Source: Salticus scenicus (lineage: Eukaryota; Arthropoda; Arachnida; Araneae; Salticidae). Taken from it: a stretch of 64,000 nucleotides of DNA. The translations under genes were made by a program, and so were the position numbers. The notes beneath the pieces are model-generated. The model was given only the letters and a program-made list of their open reading frames with translations. It had not been told where the DNA came from and did no database searches. The stretch covers positions 201,241,120 to 201,305,119 of the forward strand of contig OZ005661.1 in the NCBI GenBank assembly GCA_963930645.1, given 5' to 3'. This document shows, in pieces, positions 10,695-21,659 of the stretch; position 1 is the first letter of the stretch, and every line of letters starts with the position of its first letter.

Positions 10695-11544
10695 TCTTTC
10701 AAGTATCTATTTAAGTTTGTCGAATGGTGAAACAAATGTAAAAGTTCAAAAAGAAATTTTATTTCAGTTGATGATATTTTATTTTGAGATATTCCCTTTA
10801 TTTTAAATATTTATACCGAAAACTACGATTTAGAACATATTTATTAAAATATTAGAATTTATTATTTGCAACAACTAAAATTGTTTAATAAATGTAGAGA
10901 AAACACACCAACACACTATGCAAAATGGCATAAATAAATTAGCATAAATTTTATATGAAATCTCCTTAAACAACTGCTAATTTTGTTATTATGGAAGCTT
11001 AAACTATATTTCTTTCTAATACATTTTCTTTTAAAACCCTTTAAAATTTCGATATTTTTACTGATTTTTTTTTTTTTTTTTAATTATGAATAAAATTGTG
11101 TCATATGTTGCGGATTTTTCAAATAATTCGTGTCAACTGCAATATTTCAACGACCAATAAATTCACCCTTTTAAGTTTGCTGTAGAAATGAAATAGATAT
11201 TTTGTGTGTGTTATAAATTTACAATACGGTGATACAAAAAGTTAAAAATTTAAGAAAAACAATTTAAATACATTTTTCTTTTAGTTTTTGTTTCCGCAAG
11301 AGAAAATCATAGTTCTTAATGATATTGTTAGCATTTAATCATTTAATAGTTTATTCATCGCAGATAATCAATTATAGTAACGTTTCACAGCATGTTATGA
11401 GATGTTTTAGGAAAAATATAGAAAATTGAACTCTAAAACGCAATTTTTTTAAATTTTTTTGCAAAAGTTTTTTTTTATTAATTTTGTAAAAGTAATTTGT
11501 GAACAGAAGTTGACGCATTACTTTTACGGTCTATCTTTGTAACT
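10695..11544. other. 3' flank of the IR gene
   Basis: AT-rich and non-coding. It matches 36610-37080 and, further on, 37960-38360. AATAAA at 10887-10892 is a plausible polyadenylation signal for the receptor gene. Confidence 0.5.
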
Positions 11545-11685
11545 GTCAGGTGGTTGGTTGGTTGGGTTTTACGTCGCACTAGTGCTGCGCAGATGAGCAA
11601 ATGGCGACGGTGTGGGACTCACCCCTAGAGATGGTCCGGAGACATACCGTCGCAATTTTGATCCTCCACGAAAGGAATTGTAACT
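11545..11685. repeat. GC-richer dispersed-repeat-like segment
   Basis: A compact block starting TGGTTGGTTGG, then TTTTACGTCGCACTAG, then GCGCAGATGAGC and ATGGTCCGGAGACATACCG. Its base composition and complexity stand out sharply from the surrounding AT-rich DNA, as expected for a transposed segment such as a SINE. No poly(A) tail or target duplication was found. Confidence 0.35.
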
Positions 11686-12705
11686 GTCAGAAGTCAAAGA
11701 ACTACATTCAATAAAATTAATAATTATACATGTTGTTAAATCAGTTAACCTTTAAAGGCCGGCTGGTCGGTATTTCAACCAAAGAGTAACACCTCGTAAA
11801 AGACGGCTTTGGATTATATATCGACCAATATATGACGATTCCGCAGTTTAATATTTTTGAGGAAGAAAAAAAATTCTGTGGAAAATTCAAGGAGGATTTT
11901 TTTTTTTTTTTTAAGGATGGAGGACTATTAGTTTCAATCTACGGATTTTTACCATACCAGTTTTACGACAGCTGAGCATTTATCGAAAATATAATTGAAT
12001 AATTTGAAAACGATATTATAGTTTGAAGGAAAAAAAATAATAATAATAATAGTCTTCTTCTGCGCCAAATTTTAAATTTTGACAAGGGGATCCAGTGCAA
12101 AAGCTGTTCCTTCCCCTTAAATTTCTCTGAAAGATGTGTGTAAATATTCGGATCAACTTTAGTAAAGAACTTTTGGTGACTTTTGCTATTTTGTCGCCGA
12201 AACTGTCTCGGCATTTTTATTTTTATTTACTATTATTATTTTTTTTTCTATCACGATAGAATGAATTTTTATTTTATTAAATGTATATATAACTTTGATT
12301 TATCTTAAAATTAGTTCATTACCATTCGTTTGTTATACTCTTTATTCGTATTTGACCGGACCGGAAAAAGCTGTAATCCCTTTTGTCCTTGACCAGTATT
12401 GCAGTGAATACCTACCATTCTATTACAGCTGTCAGTTGCTTGTCCAGCGACTGCAGTGCGAAGGATTAGGAAAGTTCAAGAATTATCAATGAATGAAATT
12501 AAAGGGCCACTGCAACAAAGAAGAGTGAAATAAAAGACCCACTCTGGGAAAGAAGAGACAGAGAAAAGCTAGTTTTAGAGTATTCGCTAAGAGAAAAAAA
12601 AAAAAAAAAAAAAACACCTGCTCTCAGTCTTAAAGTTTAAGCTTGAACTAAATCACCTTTTCTAATTTCCAATCTATATTAAAATGTCTTATATTGTATA
12701 TTAAA

Positions 12706-12846
12706 ATGTCGAGACGTAAAAGGTATCTTACGCAAGATGAAATTGAAAAACTTTTAATTGAGTTAGAGGATGAAGAATTTTATGATTATTCAGATTCAGA
12801 ATGTGATGTGGAAAATAATAATGAGATAGAAGATAATGATTTGTAA
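12706..12846 (+). pseudogene. piggyBac-type transposase N-terminal fragment
   Basis: A 46-residue frame beginning MSRRKRYLTQDEIEKLL, then an acidic run with EDEEFYDYSDSECD, and a TAA at 12844. A basic start followed by an acidic Ser/Asp-rich stretch is the usual N-terminus of piggyBac transposable-element-derived proteins. After the stop the same frame continues with a plausible SLDEPDNEVSEIGDEIKWG to about 12915, so the stop looks like a mutation. The DDE catalytic part is absent. Too short to be functional. Confidence 0.65.
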
Positions 12847-12912
12847 ATTTCAATAAATTCCTTGGATGAGCCTGATAATGAAGTTTCAGAAATAGGGGAT
12901 GAAATTAAATGG

Positions 12913-12940
12913 GGCAAAAGCAAGGCGTCTTGCTTTTGCC
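12913..12940. repeat. Perfect 12-bp hairpin
   Basis: GGCAAAAGCAAG (12913-12924), loop GCGT, then CTTGCTTTTGCC (12929-12940). It sits exactly at the junction between the piggyBac fragment and the hammerhead motif. Confidence 0.7.
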
Positions 12941-12962
12941 TCCAAGGCAGTAGCACGTGTTT

Positions 12963-13006
12963 GCACCTGATGAAGAAAGGCTACGTCCTTTCGAAACCGG
13001 TTGTGC
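12963..13006 (+). ncRNA. Type-I hammerhead ribozyme motif (Penelope-like-element type)
   Basis: All invariant positions can be laid out. Stem I is GCAC (12963-12966) with GTGC (13003-13006). CTGATGA is at 12967-12973. Stem II is GAAAGG (12975-12980) with CCTTTC (12987-12992) around a 6-nt loop, with one unpaired A before it. GAAA is at 12993-12996. Stem III is the loopless palindrome CCGG (12997-13000), and the cleavage triplet is GTT (13000-13002). A palindromic, loopless stem III cannot form well in one molecule but can between two. That is the known form of minimal hammerheads in the flanking repeats of animal Penelope-like retroelements, which are proposed to act as dimers. No reverse transcriptase was found nearby, so this is an orphan end of such an element. 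Confidence 0.75.
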
Positions 13007-13039
13007 TGACTTAAAATTTATGGTGTGTGAAGAAGTTTT

Positions 13040-13667
13040 AATTTCTTTCTAATTATTAAATGAATAATAAGATTTTATTTTGCATTAGTTTCATTAACTG
13101 TAAACTATCAAATAAAATTCCGAATTTCATTTTTTAATCGGTCACCAATTCCTTCCTCATGGTTTCGTCTTCGATCATGATATGCAACTGGCTTCAGTGC
13201 TATTAGTTGAAGTATATAATAATCTATGGATATTAAATTATTTCGTTTTCACTAAATCTGACAAATTTACAATATTAAAAGAGTTTTAATGAGTTTCTCC
13301 CGAATTTCATCATTTCATTCCTTTCTAATCTTGTACTATTGACATACATTATTATTCCTCACCTTGTTTTTTACAGAGATGAATTTGAATACCCAAATTT
13401 TCTTAGAATAATTTTCGGAAAATATATCAATAGATATCAGCAATTGATGAAGTTTAAAATTACTATAGAAAATAGTGGTATCCAATTTTTTCCCTTTGCG
13501 AGAATTTTGTATCGCACATATGTTTATTTTAAAATACATAATTCGAGCACAATAGAGAATCTAGATTTTTTTTTTTTTTTTTTTTTCTATATAGAAGCTT
13601 TTATAACAAATTCCTTATTTGCACGTAAACATACTTTTAGAATTTATACTCTTTGAATATTATTCTT

Positions 13668-13699
<32 letters not shown>

Positions 13700-14994
13700 A
13701 TATATATATATATAAATAATAATAAAAAAAAGTCAGCATTTTGACTATATAAAAAATCAACATTTAAACAACATTTTATAAAATTTTCATTGAAAATATT
13801 GCAATATTCAGCGGGTGGGTCTTGGTTTTCGAATACATTTAGAAAAGCGATTGAGACTATTTCTCAAAAACTAATGTAACAATCTTATTGAATTATTAAA
13901 CACTTCTTCCAAGTAGAATTGAGTCATTTAAATGCTGCTTTTTCATATGCTCAAAATATTGAATAACATTTTTTATTTCTTATATATGCTCTTATTTTAC
14001 TTTATTTTATTTTACTTCATTAACCTTTGAAACACATTCAAGGTCATAAATGATTCATTAATACAAGATGTTTAACACATAAAGCAGGTGTAATTATCAT
14101 GTTGGCAAGCTTAATATTTTAACAAGTTAATATATTTTTTTCTTTTTTTTAGTCATGGAATTTTACAAATAATTTTTAAGTATATATATATATTTTTTGT
14201 GACTTTTTCACTTTTAATGAAACTTATATAAAATGTTTAAATGTTGTTTTATATGCTCAAAAGTTTGAGAAAAGAAAAAAAAAAAAAGTTTTTTTCTTTC
14301 TTTCTTTTAAGCCTTTGAAAACCATGTAACCTCTTAATATAATAAAATGTATAAATACATAATAATTAGTACTTGATATTACAGAAATAATTATTTAGTC
14401 ATGCGTAACATTGTTCAGTTTTTATTTTGTAATATTTTTATTAGAAGCTTCAACACTTCTTTTTAAAAGTATTATATTTAAAGTAATAAATCTCAAAAAA
14501 ATTCTTCCAAATACAGTTTACATAGAATTTAAATAAATCTTTCGTTTTCATTTCTCCTTATTTTACTTTTTCTTTTTTTAAATTACATAATTTTAAGCAC
14601 ATTTACAATTAAAGATCAGGACTATCGATTAATATTATTTCGCTAGTAATTCCGTATATTTCAAATTAAACATGAAACATTATATTGTCAACAGAATAAA
14701 ATCCCTTTTCAAATAAACATTCATAAACACAATGTAAAAAGATTCGTTCAGAAATCAACAAGTTTTTTCCCTACAAGAGTGTGCAATGGAGATTTTAGTG
14801 TGAAGGTTTTCCCTTTAAAGGGAAATCGTTTAGTAGATAATATCACTTCGCTATATGGGTCGGACGGGACTTCCTACAGCCATTGTTAACACCGAGACGC
14901 TTGAAGATAAAACACGCCGACAGGGGGGGACATCTGTCGTCTTACTGCCGTCTTTATGAACACTATCTGGTCAGAATCTGCCGTCGTGTAAAGG
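13040..14994. other. AT-rich non-coding interior of the piggyBac-like remnant
   Basis: No gene is seen. It contains poly(T) at 13566-13586, (TATC)n followed by (TA)n at 13668-13712, and short A/T runs. A GC-richer patch at 14860-14992 (GGGTCGGACGGGACTTCC and onward) leads into the right terminal repeat. Confidence 0.5.
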
Positions 14995-14999
14995 TTAAA

Positions 15000-15101
15000 T
15001 AAATCTTTTTCCAATAACTGCAATAAATTAAAAGAAAAAAAAAAATGTTTTTGCTTTTACAAAAATTAACTAAATAGATGAAAAAAAAAATATTATATTA
15101 T

Positions 15102-15147
<46 letters not shown>

Positions 15148-15975
15148 TAAAATTTAATATTTCTAATTATTCCTACTGTATTACCATTTGATTTCAGTAT
15201 ATATACATAAATAATTAACAACTATTTAGGAATAAAATTGAGGTATGTTTGAAGGAAAATTAAATTCTATAAAAAAATAAGCAAAATTTATTGCTTCAAA
15301 AATTAAAATGTAAAATTTGTAGTCCTGTATATCTTCTATACATTACGTATTCGCCATATTGTGTAATTAAATTTAGTTACATTAATAACACAGAAGAGTA
15401 CCTGAAACGCAGCACTTCTAGCAAATTCTGAAACACAGTCCCACTATATTTTAGTTTTTTTCTGCAGCACTGTAAACTAATGGTGAATGTATTATTATAC
15501 CATATGACACTAAACATGCTTTTATGCATATGAAAATTAGCATATTCGTTTCATTTTATTTATTGCAACCTTTATATGTTAAGATGCACTCGCCAAAGTT
15601 TCGACTATAGATGAATCATATTTGAATTTTCTTGGATGCCCCTGTACGTGAACCATTTGCTTGCTCTCAACGAAAATTTGAGTGTAGCATCCCCTATCTT
15701 TATAGTATCAAAAAACGGGATAAGAGGAAGTCGTGCGAGTGACACATCGGATTATCATTATTGTCTTTATTTTATCCTTAATTCATTTCCAGATTTCCTT
15801 TACCTATCGTGATCGTGGATGGTACAATTAAGCACATCGATTTTAATACGATTCTGTTTTGTAGTTGATTCAAAGTTTAAATTGTAACTCTGCATATCTG
15901 TTTGTAGAAAGTGCAGATGACCTTCAATTCAAATAATATTAGAAATATTTATCGGTATATATATAAGAGTAAACT
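15000..15975. other. AT-rich spacer, no gene seen
   Basis: Holds a (TA)n run at 15108-15142. At 15725-15755 there is a phrase (GTCGTGCGAGTGACACA) that reappears in altered form at 53404-53420 (ATCGTGTGAGTGACACA), so part of it is dispersed repeat. Nothing coding was recognised. Confidence 0.45.
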
Positions 15976-16130
15976 CACTGATACACTGATCTCACTAAGA
16001 CGGGATTTTGAGAAATACCTCCCCCCTCCCCCCCCCGGGAGGGGTAAAGGAAAAACATCTTTATAAGAATAACTCCGCTCCAAATTGCTTCACGGTGAAG
16101 AAACTGCAGAGGAAGAGACTAGACTTGAGT
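15976..16130. repeat. First unit of a G-tract tandem repeat
   Basis: Corresponds to 45360-45540, including GGATTTTGAGAAATACC, a C/G tract and TCCAAATTGCTTCACGG. The array resumes at 17396, so the DNA between is an insertion. Confidence 0.6.
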
Positions 16131-17395
16131 ACAAAAAAAAAAAAAAAAAAAATCAAAGCAGTCTTTGGGGACTGCCGATAGAAGTGAAAACAAAGTAACT
16201 TGTGAATTAGATTATTAATTTAGATTATTAATTTTAGATTATTTTTGGTTTGTAAAGAAGTGTTTATGATCAGTATTATATGATTCGGCACAATATTTGT
16301 AGCTACCCAAATTAAATGAACTAAGCCTTATATTAGGTAAAAGTATTGATTACTTATCAAATTATTTTAATTAGTAGCTGAGATACAAAAGAAAACCGAT
16401 TCAGGACACCTCAAAGCGTGTAAATCAGGTGAAATCTCGAATTCTACTTTCGATAATATAAGAAAACTTTAAAATATCTTTCAAATGATGTATTAAAAGT
16501 AATTTAATCATAATTAGAATTTGAAATATTGAAATTTAAAAATATTTTACGCCATCTGGCGGTAGAAATTTCTGTAAGCTACTGTTCAATTCCAACTCAC
16601 CAATGCCTTCAAATGATGTATTAGTTATGAAATTACTTTAATTAGTAGCTGAGATACAAAAGAAAACCCTTTCAGGACACCTCAAAACGTGTAAATCAGG
16701 TGAAATCTCGAAATCCACTTTCGATAGTATCAAAGAACTTTAAAATATCTTTCGAATGATATATTAAAAATATATTAATCATAATTGAAATAATAAAATT
16801 TTAAAATATTACAGCGCCATCTGGCGGTAGAAATTTCTGTAATGTACTGTTCGATTCCAAATCAACAAAGCTTTTTAATGACGTATTACTTATGAAATTA
16901 TTTTAATTAGTAGCTGAGATACAAATGAAAACTGATTCAGGAGATCTCAAAACGTGTAAATCTGGTGAAAACTTTCGACAATATAAAAGAACTTTTAAAT
17001 ATTTTTCGAATGATGTATTAAAAATAATTTAATCATAATTAGAAATTGAAATACGCGTATTAGAATAAAATTTAATTTGTTATTAAAATGTAATTTTTAT
17101 CCAAAGTCGTTGAAATTTGAACTGCAACTATCCCGTGTGCTGTTAATGGCGCACATTAAGTTTCAAAGAATTTAGAGGAAAACTGAAGCATTTTGAAATT
17201 TGCGACTTTTATTCCTAGTAGAAAACCACTTGATGTCAATTCGCAAAAAATATGTTTCTTTCCGATCAGATTCTCTGTGACTGGGTTGCCATGGTAACGA
17301 ACGCCGGCATAATTTCATTCAAAGCGATAGCTGACGATGACGCGAGTTTCCTGATTTTTTTCACCCAAAAGTGCTCAACGCGCCTAAAGAAGTTT
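16131..17395. repeat. Insertion carrying ~270-bp tandem repeats
   Basis: Three units of about 262-274 bp start near 16371, 16645 and 16907. Each opens with TTAGTAGCTGAGATACAAA, continues with CAAAACGTGTAAATC and ends with CGCCATCTGGCGGTAGAAAT, the last phrase being missing in the third. The same units form the 21660-22745 array inside the Helitron. A hairpin GCAGTC/GACTGC lies at 16159-16176 near the left edge. The paralogous G-tract array at 45530 lacks this segment. Exact ends are uncertain because of poly(A). Confidence 0.6.
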
Positions 17396-18085
17396 TCACT
17401 TCAAAAATCATTTTCTGCAATTGTTGAATTTTGGCTTTTTAAGGGGGCAGGAGTAAAAATGATTTCCGGAGGCAATTGGATATGAGTAAAACTCTACACA
17501 AAGATATAGAAAACCGCCAAGAGTCAAATATAGAATACTCACAAAAACTCTTATTTTTTTTTTGGGGGGGGGGGGGAGTTACGAGGGGTCTCCCTTTTAG
17601 CGCTAAATTTGTCCGGGGAAATATGTGGGAACTGAGGTCACAAATTTTAATGTGTGGCTTATTCACGTGAGTTCAACACCTATTGTAACGGGATTTCGCG
17701 AAAGTCCCCCCTTTCCCCCATCGGGGGTGGGGGGCAATAAACCCGTTTCTAAGCATAACTTTGCTTCAGATTATCTCAACAAGATTAATTTTTATGTGTG
17801 GGTTGTTTGTGCCATCCCAACACGCATTTTAAAGGGATTTTACAAATTTTTTCCATCCCCCACTTTAAGATCGGGGGGGGGGGGCAAAAATACGCTTATA
17901 AAAGTAACTCTGCTCCAAATTTTCTCAGAATAACGATTTTTTGACATGACGATTAGTTATGCGCGCTCAAGACACATACTACAAAGAGATCTTGTGAAAT
18001 TCCGTCGTATCCCTGTTGGGGGGGGGGGGGCAAAAAGCATGTTACCAAGTATAACTTTGTACTTTTATGTCTTTGATTTTGTACC
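17396..18085. repeat. G-tract tandem repeat array
   Basis: About four degenerate units, each with an AT-rich part, a phrase like GGGATTTTGCGAAA, and a G run of 8 to 13 bases flanked by C-rich sequence. Small open frames here are interrupted by the G runs and share no protein similarity between units, so none is called. Confidence 0.7.
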
Positions 18086-19649
18086 CATTTTTCTTTTTTA
18101 AGCGTCGGAATGACGATTTAATGAAGGAAGTTTTTTTAATGAAAAACTTTTGCAACAATGTCTACAATTGTTCCGTGACAAGCAGTGAAGGGTTTCAGCA
18201 CATATGAGTCATGAATAAAATGAATGATTTTATGTAAAGATGGACATAAAGGAACTGCGATTACATTTTCTACTCAATCTTTGTAATACCTATCTAATTA
18301 ATATTTATTTAAAGATAACTTTTTCAGGATATATCACGAATTCTGTTAAACCCTGTAAAAAGCATTGTACAAAATACGAAATTTTCTATAGAACTTGCGA
18401 ATCTATACTTTCAACAGACAAATAGATAAGTTATGAATAAATAGGTTAAACTAAAACTATACGCAATTTTTAACTCACTCCGTTAAGGTATGTGTCTACA
18501 TACGAAGCACTTTTTAAAAATACATAAAATTTTAATAATCCATTCATGTATTTATTTAAGATGGTATACAAAAGTATGACTTTAAATGAAGTTTTACAGA
18601 AATTTTCATTAACTTTTAAAATATAGCAATATTTAGAAAATTTTTAGTGAAAATTTTCATAACTAATAACAGTCTCTAAAGTATATATTTCAGTAATCTT
18701 TACACAGTATATAAATAACATACATACCTGTGTTCTGTAGCAAAAGATTTGCTGTACTTATAAAAGTTATTGAAATATACAAAAGCTCAAAATTAAAACA
18801 AGAAAAAGCTTAACTTCTCCAAAAAACTGTCAGTAAAATTAATAAAAAAAAAATACAAAGAGGTTAGATTTTGAAACAGAACACAACTAAAGATGAATAA
18901 AACATTTTGGCAAAATTTCAGTTCAATATTCTAAATACATTTTGAGAAATGAATGTAATCGCAAACAAAAATAACTAAATTCCGGCATCCGAAACTTCAC
19001 TTCCGTTTTCTTATTTTATACTATAACTTCCTTTTTGTTATTGTAAAAACCAAAATAAAGTATTTTTGAATCCTAAATGTGTGCCCTATAAAACGAACAA
19101 GTAAAAATGAAAGTTCAAAAATTTTCAACAAAACGGCGATTTTAGCGTAAGCACATACCTTAAAGAAATCCAATTGGAAGTCCACTAGCACAAAAAAAAA
19201 AAATATATATATATATATCATTCAACATCAGACATACAGGTTCTGATTACAACACAAACCAATTAGGCTTCGCCCTTCGACCCCACTTAGTTAGAGCCAC
19301 CCAAATAAGCAAAATAATTAAATGAATAAATAAATAAAGTGCTATTTTTGGTAAATACTTCTTTTACAAAATTTTAACCTAAAGTTATCTAATAATATTA
19401 ATAGGCCACATCCAATAAATTCACCCCAGAACAACACCCATTCTTACATCGAAATTCGTCACAGTTTATTTAACAGTAATGTTTAAATGAATAATTACAG
19501 TTTTATATGCGTGTATGCTTCACAATCTGCATGAATATCTTATTATTGCATACAGGCATAAAATGATTACACATAAAACTTACGCACGTTTTAATGATCT
19601 TGCGTATCTTAATGCTCAGCGAAATTTTTACTTTCTTCTATGTACATGT
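18086..19649. other. AT-rich spacer, no gene seen
   Basis: Low-complexity AT-rich DNA with (TA)n at 19204-19218. No protein homology, no inverted repeats of note. Confidence 0.45.
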
Positions 19650-19745
19650 ATATCATCATCCTATTCAGCACGGTTGAAGGCTTCAAGCTTGCTCCGTCCT
19701 CAAACCATCTTTTACGTGGTCTTCTTGAACTGGTGCTGATGACAC
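19650..19745 (-). pseudogene. Possible LINE ORF C-terminal scrap
   Basis: Minus-strand frame reads STSSRRPRKRWFEDGASLKP and then a run of Met codons. RRPRKRWxED is reminiscent of the basic RGRPxxRW motif near the end of some non-LTR retrotransposon polyproteins. It is only about 30 residues long, so the call is weak. Confidence 0.3.
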
Positions 19746-20266
19746 TTAGGAACCAATCGCTCAATAGGTGGCGCTGTGATTCCATTTTAATTTTCTAAAT
19801 TTTCGCCATGGCATCATATTTCAAAATTTCGTATAAAGGTACATAATGAGAATTACTTTTAAAGCATGATTGTAAAATGAATATGAATTATTGATAGTAC
19901 TAGTAGTAAACTAGGAAAAGTGTGCGCATGTATTACAATCTCTCCCCGAATGCGAGAATGTAAATATTTAATAATGGTATTTTTTGAAAGTACTCTTAAT
20001 ACCTTTAAAGCGAATGGTTGAACCATAGATCTGTGTTAATTTGAAACAAAGTTTTTGTTTTTCATACTTAACGATATATATATATATTATTTCTTTTATG
20101 TTGGCCCCCAATACGGACTAGTATTGTACCTTTATGAGATAAAAATCGTCTTCATTTACCAAATAATTTTAATGAATAATAATTTAAGAAATTATTTGTA
20201 CTGCGTGAATTTGTATAAAATTACACAAAAGAAAGGTATTGTGGTACCCACAGCATACTTTTTTTT
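19746..20266 (+). mobile_element. H3 family, 5'-truncated copy
   Basis: Matches the second half of the element at 25081 (AGGTGGCGCTGTGAT, GAACCATAGATCTGTG and onward) and ends with the family hairpin TGTGGTACCCACA followed by GCATACT and a T run. It lies immediately in front of block B copy 2. Confidence 0.6.
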
Positions 20267-20289
20267 TCCCTCTTATGGTTAAGAATATA

Positions 20290-20804
20290 TATATATATAT
20301 ATATAACCTACATGTTTTTAATGTCAGCGTGTGTTAGATGATACTGTATTTTTCCAAATTGCTATTATGAAACAATTAAGAACGATAATCCTTTATTCCA
20401 GAAAAAAAATGTCTATTTAAAAATAACATGCATTTTACAACAAAATACGTTTTTTCCCCCAAACACTATGTTTGTCTTGCCCAAACAAATTTTAAATTGT
20501 CCTGCGTTTTACCCTTTCTTGTCCAATTTGTTTCTAATTATGAAACTTTTAAATTCTGCCATTTTCTGTAATTAATTTTGAGCAGTGCGTACTTGCTTGT
20601 TTTGAAAATAACATTAATCATGCAAATGGACTTTTTTAATATCTAGTATATAATATATTTTGTAAATCAAAATTTAATATGTTCTGCCAGATAATATTTT
20701 TTTCCAGCATGCAACACATACTTAATAAAAACGGTACCAAGGGTAGTGCTTCGTAATGAAAACGAAAAATTCTTTTGATTACAAAATCCGATTTTAAAAC
20801 ATAA
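20290..20804. repeat. Block B copy 2, left half
   Basis: Aligns with 340-440 and 1150-1520. The homology stops at ACATAA (20799-20804), where the Helitron begins, and resumes at 23567. Confidence 0.75.
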
Positions 20805-20879
20805 CTAGCGAGCTACGCCAGCTAGCGGGTCAGTATTTTCAAATGAATCACTAACAGTAACTTTTAGTCTTAAGAAAAA

Positions 20880-21650
20880 AAAAATTAAAAAAAAATCATT
20901 TCTGATCGGGTAAAATGTCATCCCGGGTCCCCACTGACTTCGGCAGCGCAGTCCCGTGCGCGCTGCGCAAAAGTTAAGGGATACACGCGCTGCGCGCGCG
21001 TATACCTTTCCTCACCCTTCGTGCCCCCCCCCCAAAAAAATCATTTCTGATCGGGTAAAAACTCACACCAGGTCCCCACTGCCTTCGGCAGCGCAGACCC
21101 ATGCGCGCTGCGCACGCACGTGTGAAGGTATATTTGCGCGCAGCGCAAATATTTCTTTTCAAATCAAATTTTTATTCTTAAGAAAAGAAAAGAAAAAAAA
21201 TCATTTCTCATGGGGTACAAAGTCGGCCCGGGTGCCCACTGCCTTCGGCAGCGCAGTCCCGTGCGCGCTGCGCGCGCATAAGTTAAAGAATACACGCGCT
21301 GCACGCCCGCATTCCTTCCCTGACATTTCGTGCCCCCTAAAAAAATCATTTCTGATCGGGTAAAAAATCACACCGGGTCCCCACTGCCTTCGGCAGCGCA
21401 GACCCATGCTCGCTGCACGCGTATGTGTGAAGGTATACGCACGCTGCGCGTACGTATTCCTTCTCGGATTAAATTTTTATTCTTAAGAAAAGAAAATTAA
21501 AAAAAAATATTTCTCATCGGTTAAAAAGTCAGACCGGGTGCCCACTGCCTTCGACAGCGCAGTCCCGTGCGCGCTGCGCACGCACAAGTTAGGGGATACG
21601 CGCGCGGTGCACGCCTATGTCATCCCCACCCTTTCAGCCCCTTCTAATAA
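20880..21650. repeat. GC-rich tandem array, alternating ~146/160-bp units
   Basis: The phrase CCTTCGGCAGCGCAG (variants GACTTCG, CCTTCGAC) recurs at about 20936, 21082, 21242, 21387 and 21548. The spacing alternates, so the real period is a dimer of about 306 bp. Each unit carries long GCGC palindromes such as TGCGCGCTGCGC. The overlapping open frames on both strands (20956-21407) arise from this repetition and are rejected as genes. Confidence 0.85.
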
Positions 21651-21659
21651 ACCTACGTA

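Larger units (their letters stand above)
11749..14994 (+). mobile_element. piggyBac-like element remnant bounded by TTAA
   Basis: TTAA at 11745-11748 is followed by CCTTTAAAGGCCGGC. At the other end, GCCGTCGTGTAAAGG is followed by TTAA at 14995-14998. The ends are imperfect inverted repeats beginning CCTTTA, next to the tetranucleotide used by piggyBac elements. Inside lies a fragment resembling the N-terminus of piggyBac-derived transposases (12706). The rest of the transposase is missing, and Penelope-related sequence begins where it stops. The remaining interior is AT-rich with (TATC)n(TA)n at 13668-13712 and several poly(T) runs. The pairing of the two ends is inferred from TTAA and the short repeat, so it is moderately secure. 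Confidence 0.5.

Noticed and set aside
12295..12492. 65-codon + strand frame
   Set aside because: No recognisable domain; it lies in the presumed 5' part of the piggyBac-like remnant, upstream of the transposase fragment, and is followed by poly(A).
20956..21407. Overlapping open frames on both strands (up to 135 codons)
   Set aside because: They follow the GC-rich tandem units, repeat the same peptide with each unit, and are open on both strands only because the repeat lacks stops.
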